This document shows positions 11,889 to 23,149 of a DNA stretch of 64,000 nt, piece after piece; position 1 is the stretch's first letter, and each line of letters opens with the position of its first letter. A program made the translations under genes and the position numbers. The stretch is taken from contig NC_088926.1 in assembly GCF_038396675.1 (NCBI RefSeq), forward strand, positions 37,908,501-37,972,500, given 5' to 3'. The notes under the pieces were generated by a model, which saw only the letters and a list, made by a program, of their open reading frames with translations, was not told where the DNA came from and searched no databases. This DNA comes from Hydra vulgaris (Eukaryota; Cnidaria; Hydrozoa; Anthoathecata; Hydridae).

Positions 11889-11967
<79 letters not shown>
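11889..11967. repeat. (TA)n microsatellite between PLE tail and Tc1 element
   Basis: Pure TA tract separating the PLE tail repeat from the CAGTGG terminus of the Tc1-like element. TA is the target site of Tc1/mariner elements, so the latter may have jumped into this tract. Confidence 0.9.
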
Positions 11968-11970
<3 letters not shown>

Positions 11971-13329
11971 TGGTTTTCATAAATTTAGACGCGAAATTGA
12001 GAATAGAAATTTTTAGTTTAAGACAAAAAAAGTTATTCATAAATTTAGACGCACGATACATTAGGAGGCATAATACTGAAGCCAATCAATATTTTGTGTA
12101 TCCGCCATTTTCTTTAATACAACTAAGAACTCTTCTAGGCATTGACTCAACAAGAGTTTCGCACATCGTTTCTGTGACCCTATACAAGTTCTCCTTAAGG
12201 ACGTCCTTCAGCTCGCCGGTGGAAATTTGAACCTTTGCCAATTCACGGTCAATCCAAGCCCAAATGTTTTCAATCGGGTTCAAATCAGGTGAGTATGGAG
12301 GCCACGGTATTATCTTGATATTATTATTGTTAACCACTCCTTTGTATAGTATGCAGTATAGTGCAGTAGCGCCATCTTGTTGAAGTTTTCATGGTTTATC
12401 ATTGAGCATAAGCAGGTCAATTGATGGAATTAGGTTGTTTTTTCAAGAACTTCTACGTATATTCTAGAGTTGATTTTTCCGGTGTATGTTTGGCACATAC
12501 CAACATCTTTGTAATTGAAGCATGGCCAGATTCCTATCGAGCCTCCTCGACTTTGTAAAGTCGGTGTACCTGTCATAATACTTTTTGTGAGCCATTCTTT
12601 TCTGACTGTTATGTTGCATTTGCGATTGATAGACTCAAAGTTACTCTCATCACTCCACATAATGTTTTTCCATTGTTCTATTGTCCAATACCTCCTTTCA
12701 CGACACCATTTTGGTCTCCTTTGTTTATCAAATGGACGCGGGAGCGGTTTTTTTAAAGCAGAGTAGACTCCAATCTTGTATTTGATAAGTATTCGGCGGA
12801 CTGTGCTTTGAGAAATAGATGTATTTCGCGTTGTTTTGAATTCTGTGGTCAATCCTTTGTAACTAATTTTTGGATTAGCTCTGACAGCTCTATTAAGGGC
12901 ACTATCATCCTTTCTGGTGGTTGACAAAGATCTACCTGGCCTCGTTTTCTCGCTAGCACCACCAGTATGAAGAAAGTTTTGCTTCGTTGCCCGAACGTAT
13001 TTTCTCAGAAACTCCAATTAACCTGGCAATTTCTTCTACTACTTTTTGGTTCCTACTTTAATGTGAGCAATAATTTGCCATCTTTCACGTTGAGTGATAC
13101 GTCTTTTGCCCATTTTTCGCGTCTTTTTAGTACAAAACTAACTTAACTTTTGTTTATTTATTAAATAATAATTAACTAATTCCAGGTAAGTCATATTTAT
13201 ATAAGGTTTTTTGACAAAATCAATTGATTTAGGCCTATTAATGAGAATTATGGGAAAAAAACTACTAATTAACTATCAATTAACAGGATATTAGACTTTT
13301 TTTGATTGTGCGTCTAAATTTATGAATAA
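11968..13329 (-). mobile_element. Tc1-like DNA transposon with IR/DR-type ends
   Basis: The left end starts CAGTGGTTTTCATAAATT next to TA and contains two direct copies of TTCATAAATTTAGACGC (11976 and 12035). The inverted counterpart of the inner copy lies at about 13309-13329. The outer right copy is not recognisable, so the right end is eroded. Inside is a full-length but broken transposase on the minus strand. Paired direct repeats within the inverted ends are typical of many Tc1 elements. Confidence 0.8.
12086..13113 (-). pseudogene. Tc1-like transposase, full length but broken
   Basis: Read from 13113 down: MGKRRITQRERWQIIAHIK starts the N-terminal helix-turn-helix. After stops near 13035 it continues with LRKYVRATKQNF, the second HTH (SISQSTVRRILIKYKIG), MWSDESNF (first catalytic Asp), QQDGATA (second Asp) and WPPYSPDLNPIENIWAW (final Glu of a DD34E-type triad, exact spacing not certain because of indels). 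A TGA replaces the Trp codon just before QQDGA, and the frame shifts after it. The copy cannot make transposase. Confidence 0.9.
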
Positions 13330-13491
13330 AATAAATCAAGACTTATCAATTAACTTTTTTGTGTTAATTGGTATAGAGAATTAGTATTCTTGTAAGAAAA
13401 ATGAAGGTATTCTATAATAGAGTTTTACTTCCTCTATTAAATTTTATATCAAACATAGCGGTAGCACTTTTTTTTATTTTTATTTTAAGTA

Positions 13492-13591
13492 CAATTCTAG
13501 TTCCAGTCTTTTTTAACTAATAATCCTATTACTGATCATCCTGATTCCTGTCATATTTGTATACCCTGCAATTCTACAATCAATTCTTAAA
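13492..13591. repeat. Inverted perfect copy of bases 1-100
   Basis: Exact reverse complement of the first 100 bases of the window, with the boundary at 13492 matching base 100. The homologous element therefore lies to the right of 13492 here and to the left of base 100 there. Confidence 0.9.
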
Positions 13592-15037
13592 TCTGGTTGA
13601 GTGAGAGAACTGAGAGACTTCTTTTTTTTTTTAATTTATGCGTGGAGAAAATTATTTTCTTCTAAATTTTTTGAAGTGGTATACATTTGTTTAACTATGT
13701 TTTACTATTTGTTTTTATTTTAGATTATTGTTTCATATTTTAAGTGTTTGTAAAATCCCTCATTATATGAATCTTTTTTTTTTAGGCTCAAACTGACAAG
13801 AATGTGCCGAGAAATTTTTAAAGAAAGAAATTCATAATTTTTGTTTGTTTTGTTTTAATAGTTTCAGTAGAAAAGTAGCGAACCAACAGGCCTTTTTCAC
13901 GTGTTCATAAAAGATTTTTTCAGTTTTTAAATTGTTATTTATCATTATAAATCTATTGCTGTTTGTGAGATAACAACTGGCAGAAAATTTTAATTTGAAA
14001 GAAAGTGAAGTATGTAGCCATTTTGAGAGGATAAAAATACCGGTGTGGATAAAAGATTTTTTTTTTTTTGCTGTTTGTTAAAGAAGCTCTAAGAAGATCA
14101 AACGGTCTTATCACTGAGTATCACCACATGAAGAATTGAGAAAAGTATGAATAGTTAGTAAAAAAAAATTACAAAAGTTGTAAACTGAGTTCAGTGTTAA
14201 AAAATGTGCTAAGAACAAAAGTAAAACAAATATGTATACTTAATAAAACATAATTTAATTACAAGTAGATAAAAATTTTCGCTGAATGAAAAATTTGCTG
14301 CTGCCAACATTGATAAAAAAACGCATTTTTTCAAACTCACTTTCAAAGTCAGCTCTAATTTGGAAAAGATCAGTACTCCAGTTACTACTTTTACTTCTAA
14401 ACTTCTAATTCAGCCAATCAAACCTTTTAACCACTTGGCATTGAACAATGTGAACATGAATCCAAACAACATAAAAAGAAACCATACAGCACTACATTCA
14501 GGACGAGGCCACTTCATAATGTTATAGCTATTTTATTAAATATTGTTATTAAAAACATTTCTCAACAATAAAAATCTTAGAGTACAAGGTTGTTAGAATC
14601 AAGCCAAGAGCCATAGTATTAAAAATGCAATGTTTAATGCAAAATCGACTTGTACTCTGCTGCACACCTTTTACACTGCAGCCTACTGCCTATGTATTTC
14701 TTTTTTATTTACACTTTAACTTCCATGGTTCCACACTTGTGTGGTTTGGACAATTTTCCTTAATATCATTTTTTTAATGAAAATGACACGAAAAGTTTTT
14801 TCCTTTTCCTAGGTAGATGTTAGATCTTTTAGTTGCCTAGAATGGTTGGAGGTGAGATGAGTTGTGAGGTACTTTATGTTAGATCTTTGGAAATTTAATT
14901 ATTTATTAATTTAGATTTAAAACATTTAGGAAATAAAAAAGTTTTATTTCCTAAATGTTTCAAATCTAAATACCAGTATACAATCTTTCTTAAAATCTTT
15001 AGTTAACAAAAAGTTTTGATATTATACAATTACTTAC
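13592..15037. other. AT-rich stretch with one hairpin, no gene seen
   Basis: No supported coding region. The start may belong to the dispersed repeat that begins at 13492. Homopolymer T runs and a short direct repeat (ttagatcttt near 14820 and 14879) are present. A strong hairpin at 14911-14969 is listed separately. Confidence 0.5.
14911..14969. repeat. Foldback hairpin, 28-bp arms
   Basis: Arms 14911-14938 and 14942-14969 are complementary in 27 of 28 positions around a 3-nt loop. The shape suggests a very small foldback element or collapsed MITE, lying close to the V-ATPase exon. Confidence 0.85.
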
Positions 15038-15214
15038 ACTATAACAATCAGCAACTTGTCGATCTTGGTCGTAATCTTCAGCCGTTGCAAGCCTTGCTAA
15101 TTCATCTGGAGCTAGCTTATCACAATTAGGATATAACTTGGCGCGATCATCTTTATAAAGTTCAGTACCAAATGAATTTATAGTAATCATCATTGCTCTG
15201 CGATCAGCTTCAAA
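15038..15214 (-). CDS. ATP6V0D1: V-type ATPase subunit d, internal exon
   Basis: The exon is bounded by tttttag at its 5' side and gtaagt at its 3' side and encodes 59 in-phase residues ([46 protein letters not shown]). This matches the well-conserved central part of subunit d of the V0 sector, which links the membrane ring to the central stalk of the proton pump. No other exon of this gene was recognised nearby, so introns must be long or the exon is an isolated duplicate. DCYS where animal homologues usually have DYYP is slightly unusual. Open reading and perfect splice sites favour a real gene. Confidence 0.85.
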
Positions 15215-16091
15215 CTAAAAATGCACACAAATAAAGTGTTATGTACAACAATGACTGTTATTTTACTAGAAAATTGAAAAAATCCATTGTTGTTCATAGC
15301 CTAAATAAAATATAAAAATATTTAAGAAGGGAAGAGGGAAATTTTTTGCTAATATTATGTGGAAAGGAGTGGTCATATGTGAGTGTGTGCAAAGAAGGGT
15401 TCTTGAATTAAGAAAAAAAAAATTAAAAAAGTTTTATTCTTGCTTAAAGTGTTTTTTTTTATTAATTTAAGATTTAAGATTTCGCTGTATATTAAACAGC
15501 AATTAATTAGCAATTATTTGCAACACAAAAATAGTGGATAATATGAAGGAAAAAAAAGAGAGCTTTGTGAGTAAAATCAAAATTTTGAAATTGAAAGAAA
15601 ATGATTTAATCATTTTGAGAAGGAAATTTAAGCAAGAGCAGAAAGTTAAATGAAAATTACAGTAAAAGAGATTAGTAAAATAATAGTACTAAATTCCAGA
15701 ATATGAATAAATACTAATCAAAACTTTACAGTCTAAAATGCAACACAACAAAGTTACAAAGTAAAAAAATTATCTAATTATATAATATAAAAATAAATTA
15801 ATACCAACAGATAACTAAATATCAAAAAGCCTTTCTACCGGAAAAAGGAAAGGCTTTTTCTATGATTTAATATTTAGTAGAAAGGTTCTAAAAACCTCTG
15901 TATCAAAAAACGCATGAATGGGTAGGATTGGCACTACTATTATTAAGTTCAGTATTATTATATAGAGAAAAAAGTAAACATGTATACTAACCGATAAAAT
16001 AATTTTAGTAACCAAAAAAACTACCCCCACGCTTATTTTTTTTGAGGACCTATATTTTTGTATATATTTATATACTTTTTTTTGTATACAT
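15215..16091. other. Intron or intergenic AT-rich DNA
   Basis: No gene recognised. It contains a small hairpin at about 15821-15861 (aaagcctttc and ggaaaggcttt arms around taccggaaaaa). Probably an intron of the V-ATPase d gene, which would extend to the right on the minus strand. Confidence 0.4.
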
Positions 16092-16238
<147 letters not shown>

Positions 16239-16244
16239 TTTTAT

Positions 16245-16836
16245 TTTTTCTATTTTGGGGTGCATTACGAGGTGCCACAGCATAGGTATTGCGCTTGGGT
16301 TGACCTTTGGAACGTGCAAAGAAAAGATTAAAGTTTGTTTCATCTATCCAAATTGAAACTTTGCCATCACCAAGCAGTTCACAAATGTTTTGAACGTGTT
16401 GCTTTGAGCTTCTTTTTCAACCTCTGTGTTCATTTGCAAAGGTTCCTAATAAATGTCTTTATAGGTAAGAAAGCGCGACCATCAAGTGCTCGGTGTTTCG
16501 TAGAAATAGCAACATCTACGTGAAGGTCATTGTATATTCGGGCTTTGATTTCGTTTAAAGTCATTTGACAATAGTTTTTATTTCAATCTTGTATGGCATC
16601 AAGGTGATTTTCAGTAAGCTTCTTCTTCTTGTACCCTCCGCATTTCCCTCGCTCCATATCATCTTTGACAATGTATCGAGGTGTTGTGTGAACGTTGACA
16701 CCCATGACTGCTGCAATTGCTTTCCAGTCGCCCCCAGCATTGGCTGCATCGCAGATGCGTTGGCGTTTGGCAGCAGTGACCTTTTTGTGGTGGCCACGTT
16801 TTGGAGCAGCAGTGATGGGTTGTTGATTGTCTTGAG
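16245..16836 (-). pseudogene. Tc1/IS630-family transposase, truncated by TA tract
   Basis: From about 16836 downward: KRGHHKKVTAAKRQRICDA, GDWKAIAAVMGVNVHT (helix-turn-helix), CGGYKKKKLTENHLDAIQD, MTLNEIKARIYNDLHVDVA and, after stop codons and frame shifts, [16 protein letters not shown] with the first catalytic Asp. The rest of the DDE domain is missing because the copy ends at the TA microsatellite. The IDETNFN form belongs to a Tc1/IS630 branch different from the element at 11968-13329. Confidence 0.7.
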
Positions 16837-17499
16837 TAGATTTTATTAAATTTAAAAATGAAAGATTTTATTCTAACATTTACCTATGATGAATTTATTA
16901 AATTCAGCTTAATAAATTCATAGAATTCATTTGGCTGATTAAATGATACCAAAATTGGCCAACTTAAAATAAAAATTGGCCAAATTAATGTGACAATTTA
17001 GAATGAAAAAATGATAATTTAAAACGAAAAGTCCCAAATTAAAAGGTTACACTAAAAAGTTAGTTGAGTGGCCACGATTGCTCTAAACTCCTCTATAGTC
17101 CTCTTTTTAAAACAATTTTCTTTAAACCCTCTAATATCCTTGTTTTTTTATGAAGATTTTGTTTGGCCACTTCGTTATTTTAGTTAGACTTAAACTAATC
17201 TTAACTCCAATCCTTAACAAAAACAATGTGATTTCAAATTATATTCATAATATTTCACTATGGGCTAAAAATCAAGATGTAATCAATATTTTTTATCAGT
17301 TAATACCAGGTAACACTAAAATCTGGATATTACCATGATCACACAGACTTCACCATTTAAAGTATATCATATTCATGTCCAGATTTTATTGTTGTCTTTT
17401 ATTATCTGGTATTATCTGTAGTAAGTAAACTTCAACTTAAAAAGTTGATTTTTTTTTATTTAGTTAACTTTAGTTTGATGATTATGATTGTCTTTTTAG
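16837..17499. other. AT-rich DNA upstream of the DCTN6 exon, probably intron
   Basis: No coding exon recognised. A pyrimidine-rich acceptor (tgtctttttag) ends the stretch at 17499. The N-terminal exon or exons of DCTN6 were looked for here and not found. Confidence 0.5.
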
Positions 17500-17879
17500 G
17501 CAGCATTGTAATTGGTGATGGTAACTTAATAGAAGAACAGGTTACTATTATTAACACTCATCCTGGTCGCGTATTAGTAATTGGTCACTGCAATGTTTTT
17601 GAAATTGGTGCCCATGTAGAAGCGATTTCTATTGATAGCAATAATGTTTTTGAAGCCAAAACATTTATTGGGCCAAACGTTGTAGTAACAGATGGTTGTG
17701 TTGTTGGAGCGATATGTCGATTGACTGGAAAAGAAAAACTAACTGAAAATATAGTGATATATGGAGAAAAATGTTCAAGAAGAATTGCTTTTGAGAAAAC
17801 TGCTCCACAAATACTTCAGTTAGATTTTTTAGCAATAATTCTTCCAAATTACCACCACATGAAAGTAAAGAGTAAATGA
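17500..17879 (+). CDS. DCTN6: Dynactin subunit 6 (p27), terminal exon
   Basis: Starts after an AG acceptor at 17498-17499, in phase 1 (first codon GGC shared with the previous exon), and ends at TGA 17877-17879. The product is a left-handed parallel beta-helix of hexapeptide repeats (IVIGDGNLIEEQ, VLVIGHCNVFEIGAHVEA, NVFEAKTFIGPNVVVTDGCVVGA) followed by NIVIYGEKCSRRIAFEK and the family's C-terminal signature LQLDFLAIILPNYHHMK. DCTN6 sits in the pointed-end complex of dynactin with DCTN5, supporting dynein cargo attachment. About the last two thirds of the protein is present, and the upstream exon was not located. A likely poly(A) signal AATAAA lies at 17972-17977. Confidence 0.92.
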
Positions 17880-17971
17880 AAAGTGTTTTTCATTTTTATG
17901 TTTAAAGCAACATGCAACTAATCGAAGTTAAAGCATATTTTCTATTGCACAAGCATACCAAATTTCACATC

Positions 17972-17977
17972 AATAAA
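17972..17977 (+). terminator. Candidate poly(A) signal of DCTN6
   Basis: AATAAA about 95 bases after the DCTN6 stop codon, in AT-rich 3' DNA. Such hexamers are frequent in AT-rich DNA, so the assignment rests on position. Confidence 0.4.
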
Positions 17978-17979
17978 AT

Positions 17980-18960
17980 GAAATTCAAAATTATAAGAAA
18001 AAAGAGAATCTGCTAATTTTTAAATCTTTAAAACTCGATATATTTATATCTTTACTGCAAATTGCAAATTACTGCTTGTTAAATTATAAACAAGAAGAAA
18101 ATTTTTTTTATCAAGTATACATTTCTAGGGGAAGACAGGGAACATTTGACCTTTTCAAATATTTCTCAACATGCCTAATATTACCGCATGGATCTTTTAT
18201 AAATGTATATAAGTATTGATCCATCTTTAAGAGCATACACATTTATTTAGAAACAAATATGATTATTGATATAAAAGGTTATTTTGTTATTTTTTGAAAA
18301 ATCTTAAATGCCCAAATTTTGTTGTTATTTATTGCTTAACGATATCATGAGTAAGAAACTTAATTGTTACGTTTCCTTAAAAAAAATTAATTTGGTTTTT
18401 ATTAATGTTTGTTTGCATATAACAATTGCGGGGTAAGTTCGACCTACCCATCTGGGAAACATTCGACCAGTGGTTGTTTAGTTGTTTAGTCGCATTTAAA
18501 TGTCATATTGTTGTTATTTGATTACTAGTGCTTTATCACTTTCAATTTAATTTTGTTACAAAAATCGTTAATTATATATATAAATTGCAACAATACCACT
18601 TAAAAATACAACTGGTGAGTCTTGTCTACAATTAGCAACTTTACAATAGAAATGCTACTAAACGAAGGAAAAATGCATAGTGTGACTTTTGTCAATTATT
18701 AGCAAAGCTTATTATTGAAGCAAATCGATATCACCACAGGTTGAAACGTTAATTTATCGCATTCATTCAAACAGTGCCATGGCTTGGCCCCCAAAACGTG
18801 TAGTTTGGGCCAAAAATCATTAAAAATACCTTCATTATTACGTGTTACTGTCTCCCAATCGAGGTTTGGGTAGGGAAGCTACGGCTCTCCTATGAAGACA
18901 GAAAAAACAGCATGGTTATTTTTGTTTAGATACATTTTCGCAAATTGCATTGTAAAATAG
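17980..18960. other. Non-coding; possible pogo-type terminal motifs
   Basis: No gene seen. Three short segments resemble each other: ggggaagacagggaacatttgacc (about 18128-18151), ggggtaagttcgacc (about 18430) and ctgggaaacattcgaccag (about 18452-18470). A reversed relative (ctgttcgacgtgtttccca) lies at about 24837-24855, beyond the Tigger-like relic. These could be subterminal repeats of that transposon, but this is weak. Confidence 0.3.
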
Positions 18961-18984
18961 TTGTTACGTGTTATTTATACATAT

Positions 18985-19172
18985 TAAAAGTTAAACCCTT
19001 AAGGTAGGATATTATACCAAAAATGGTCATATGTGGTATAGTTTGCTACCTCAAGGGTATAATGTTCTGCCTTAAGGATATAATTTTCTACCTTAAGGTG
19101 TAGGATATGTGATATACCCTTAAAGGTAGGATATGTGATATACCCTAACTTCTAACTTTTTTTTTTTAGTGT
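18985..19172. mobile_element. MITE-like palindromic repeat, copy 1
   Basis: Built from inverted and direct variants of taccttaaggta and ggatatgtgatatacccttaa, ending in actttttttttttagtgtg. The same composition and right end occur at 44881-45118, with a partial copy at about 45531-45650. Self-complementary, non-coding, and present in three places in the window, as expected for a MITE. Confidence 0.7.
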
Positions 19173-19378
19173 GCGCGGTGGCTTTTGTTTTAAACCTTCC
19201 CGTATACGATCGTAAAGCGAGATTTTAACTCATCAGTTTTGTAGGAAATCAGTGTGCTGAATACGAATTCAACAACAGTTCGTACGCAACTGTCAGAAAT
19301 GTACATTAAAAATTTTAAAAACATTTTCAAAAAGTTTAGCTATTAATAACAACAGCATCAGCTGTGAGTATTCAATTG

Positions 19379-19459
19379 CTGAATAGAATGTTACCATTAT
19401 TTGTTTTACTGGGTGGGTCTGAATAGAATGTTACCATTATTTGTTTACTGGTTGGGTCA
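19379..19459. repeat. Two-unit tandem duplication (about 40 bp)
   Basis: gaatagaatgttaccattat followed by ttgtttactgg(g/t)tgggtc occurs twice in direct succession with only small differences. Recent local duplication in non-coding DNA. Confidence 0.9.
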
Positions 19460-21001
19460 GCGTTGTTTCGAACGGGAAAATTATAGCTATGTTGAATTTT
19501 AAAAAATATATATTTTGTCCAAAAAGTCAAAAAATGGCCACATAAAGTGAGTTTTTGTGAAGGGTAATTTAACAAAAATTAGGCACTTTTTTCATATTAT
19601 GGACCAAGAATGTTTTTGTTTGTTTTTATCTAAATTTAAAAATAAGGGGAGTTTTACATTTCTGTGAAGAATTTTGTAATATTTAAGTTTTGGAGATAAC
19701 ATTAAGTTTTACAAAACCGATGCTATTCATTTTATCTATCTTTTTTACCAGTAATAGATAGACACCAGCCGATATTTTTATAATTTTTGTGTGTACACTT
19801 GTAAAAAACAAATTGTAAAATTCAAAAAAAAATAATTGTCGTTGTATAAATCACAATAATAAAAAAATTTTTACAAGAAAAAACTGAGCTAGGTTTTTGT
19901 AAAGTTTACATCTGGATGTTATAAACAAGGGCATTAGTAAAAACCAAATTTTTATCTCACCATAAATTTTTATGTGTTTGTGGGGCAGGTTGTCAGAGTC
20001 CTATATATACTGTAATAAATTTTATTCGGTTATTAGATTGCTAATTTAATCTGACACGACTAAATCTTTATGCACTTAAGGGATATACAGCTAGATATTA
20101 AACAATTTAACAGTTTAAGAAAACAACTTTTGACATAAAGTAATATGCAATGTAATAAAAATAGAAGTTTTACAAAAAAAGTTTTGACAAACCCCAAAAT
20201 AAATAGAAAATAGTATTTACGTTGGCGTTAGTTTTAGAAAGAACAAAATGAAACTTTTAGAATAGTTGTATTTTAAAAAGAACAGATTTTATAAACAAAA
20301 AACAAGGTCTGAGGACTTATGTGCCAAAGTTGATTTAAGAAAAAAGTGTATTGTGATTTGAAAAGTTAAATACTGACTTTTTTCTTAATTATAAATAAAC
20401 ATTCTGGGTACGTTCCACTTAAAACCCAGCTTTTATTGAAAAAAAGATACGTTAAAATTTCAGAAAAAAAGCTCAAGTAGTTCTCCTGTAAGTGTGGCAT
20501 ATTGAAAAATCTCAAACTGAGAAAACGCTCCAAAAAAAAAAAAGATAATTATAAAATATACAAATGTACAAAATAGTACATATCAGACTCTAATAAAAAT
20601 TAAAAACCTGTTTTATAATATGAAACAGGCGGTTTTATATAGATAACATTTAATGTTTTAACTTCCTATTCTAAAGTTTTGTCACTTCTTTTGATACACT
20701 TGACAAAAATACATCATTTGCAAGTGACAAGTATGTTACAGCAACTTGGGTTGGTCCTAACACTAGTCAACTGCCCTTTAAAGTAGCTGGTGAGAGTGTC
20801 AGTACAATTAAAAGTGTGAGGTTGATGGTTAGATTAGTCACTATGAGTTTTATGCTATAAGATAAAGTGGACAAATGGACGGTAAAAGAAAACAGCTGCT
20901 TGCAGTAGACTAGCTATAAAGGTTGCAGTACTAAGATATTTATATATATGGATTTAGATGCGCAAATTTATGCTATTTTATAAATTAAGAAAATACTTTA
21001 C
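19460..21001. other. AT-rich non-coding stretch, no gene seen
   Basis: No supported open frame or repeat family was recognised. It borders the unknown exon at 21002 and may be its downstream intron on the minus strand. Confidence 0.4.
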
Positions 21002-21171
21002 CTTTCTGTTAATGATAACTCATTGGGACGCTTTAAATCCATACCACCATAAATAATATTTTTTAATGCCAATTGAATCAAAGGAAAATTGTGCTGAGAA
21101 TCGGTTAAACAAAGGAGATTGTCATTTTTGTAATACTGACTGTAAACTGTTACGCTTAAATTAAAGTTGAC
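21002..21171 (-). CDS. Unrecognised coding exon with good splice borders
   Basis: On the minus strand, aatttag precedes GTCAAC at 21171 and gtaaag follows at 21001, enclosing 170 bases that are open in one frame. The peptide contains NFNLSVTVYSQYYKND, LLCLTDSQHNFPLIQLALK and IIYGGMDLKRPNELSLTE. It has balanced amino-acid use, unlike the low-complexity translations around it, and a codon split (AG) at the donor. This looks like a real exon of a conserved host gene, but I do not recognise the family. No neighbouring exon was found. It has few methionines, so a length- or ATG-based search would miss it. Confidence 0.6.
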
Positions 21172-21514
21172 CTAAATTAAAATAAATTTACATCAATATT
21201 AATAAATTGATTTTGATTAATACTATAATAAAAAATTTTGAAAAAATTGTGATATTACTTCAATACTTCAATACTACTTCAATAAATGGAAGCACTTATA
21301 AAAAGTTTATACGTTTATGAAAAAAATTTGTATAAAGCGTTCAAGTGTGTTGAATTAAAGATTATTTCGAGTTATTATGAGTTTCTCGAAGTTGCGCGAG
21401 ATCACAATACCAGAAGTGAATTTCAAAGTTTATTTAAATCAAATCATTGAAACTTTGCAGTAACGAAGAAAAAAACTATTTAGTGCAAAGTGAAACTTTC
21501 GATGTTGGTGGTAG

Positions 21515-21850
21515 ATCTTCATAAGTGCGAAGCAAGTTTAAAAATCGACATAAGTGCGAACTGGCATAAGTTCAAAGATTCACTTATAAAGATTCGCACT
21601 TATGCTTACACAGTGTTTGCAAGTTCTTGTGGCGCTTATGCCAGTTCGCACTTTTGCCGATTAGCAGTTATGCAGGTTTTTTCAAATTCCTTTGGCGCAC
21701 TTATAGCAGATTACACTTATGCCAGGGTTTGCTAGTGCTTGACACTTATGCAGATTTGCACTTATGCTAGTTTGCACTTATGCAAATTCGCACTTACATC
21801 ATTTGTACTTATGCAAATTCGCAGTTATGAAATTCGCACTTATTCAGTCG
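21515..21850. repeat. Foldback minisatellite based on cgcacttatg
   Basis: About 20 imperfect copies of a core ttcgcacttatgcaaa. Those at about 21520-21570 are in reverse orientation (cataagtgcgaa) and those after 21590 in forward orientation, so the whole array can fold into a long imperfect hairpin. No coding function is supported. Confidence 0.8.
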
Positions 21851-22260
21851 GCCCATGAAATCTTAATCATGCGGCACATAAATAAGGTATATAGATAAAG
21901 AAGGTGTAAAAATGGTGTCAATAAACTCAACACCTCAACTTGATATATCAATTGTAGCTGCTTGCACACAAAAAAAAATGCACTGTTGACAAGTTGGGTA
22001 TTTTCTATAGTGATAGATACCAGTTCATTATTGTTTGTACGCAAAAAGGTTGCAACTGTACCTCTCTTTTTAGCAATATTATTAAACCTTGTACTATCAG
22101 ATAATTCAATAAAGTGTTCTTCAGGGTTAAAAAACCCAATAAAAGTAAAATATTCATCATCAGGGTAGGCCCAAAAAGGTGTTATATAGGTGGAGGGGGG
22201 TTGTTTCCATGATATTTTTCGACTAAAAAACAAAATTTGAGTTCTGCGACCTGCCGACAA
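21844..22260 (-). other. Open frame of 138 codons, function unknown
   Basis: The frame reads GRRTQILFFSRKISWKQPP, YITPFWAYPDDEYFTFIGFF, EEHFIELSDSTRFNN, KKRGTVATFLRTNNNELVSI and then a hydrophobic tail. A possible acceptor (tgtcggcag) lies just upstream at about 22252-22260, so it might be an exon. About 350 bases further upstream on the same strand lies a block shared with the 5' end of the deaminase-like gene. I do not recognise the protein. It could be part of a decayed relative of an unknown gene, or chance. Confidence 0.35.
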
Positions 22261-22615
22261 AGGCCAAGTGCGCCAACTGGTTCAACTAAAACTCATTGTA
22301 TACACCCCACGCACCCCATATATTCAACTTTGCTCATCATTATTTACTATGTAAGTGGTTTCACCACTAACTACAAGAAAAATTTTGTTTTGGATCTTTA
22401 CATTGCTCTTCATTTATTTCAAATGCATTGGTATGTTTTTATACATAATCATAGTCTTAGCTTTACTTTTTTTTTTTTCCTGCAGGATTTATCATTGTGA
22501 GTATTTGATTTGCAATAATTACCCAACAACCAGTTTGAAAACAGAACACACCATTTGACGGTTAGATTTCCAAAATAAAGTAAACAATACGTCACCAATC
22601 TCGTCAATATCTAAA

Positions 22616-22658
22616 AGGTCAGCGCAAGAAAGTATCATTCAGAATACGATCAAAGTCC
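22616..22658 (-). promoter_or_regulatory. 43-bp block shared with upstream region of deaminase-like gene
   Basis: On the minus strand this is identical in 42 of 43 bases to 40006-40048, which ends 15 bases before the start codon of the deaminase-like gene. Weaker similarity continues on both sides (cgcataatt upstream, tgacgaga downstream). Either a duplicated promoter/5' UTR or the relic of a second copy of that gene, lacking the ATG. Confidence 0.7.
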
Positions 22659-23149
22659 GCACTTAATTTATACTAATCATGCGAAAGGTTTATTTTTAAA
22701 TTATGCGAATGTCGAAACGCTTTAAAAATAGCTGTTTACAAAAGTTCTTCCGTCGTAAACGTAATAAGATTATCTCAACTTAGTTAAAATTCATGTGACA
22801 TAATAAATAACTAAGTGTGATAAAATTTGACACATAACTTGTGTGAAAAAAGTTAAATTAAGGTTGTTAACTGGTAAGCAACATCCAAATTTTACTTAAA
22901 TTAACTTGATTATACATACTGAATGAAACTATACATACATACTGAATTTATATTATATTATACATACTGAATGAAAATTTGAATGTCGCGTTAAAGGTAA
23001 AAAAAAAGTAATCAATATATATTTTTTGATTTATTTTATTTACATATGTTTGTAGACTTGTTTCTATAATTACTATTTTTTTTTAGTTGAAAATAGTATT
23101 AAATACGAAAAAACAAAAAAGTTAAAACATACTGAAAAATCCAAAGTCA

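Noticed and set aside
11968-13329. Active Tc1 element
   Set aside because: Several stops in the transposase, including one right before the second catalytic Asp, and an eroded right end.
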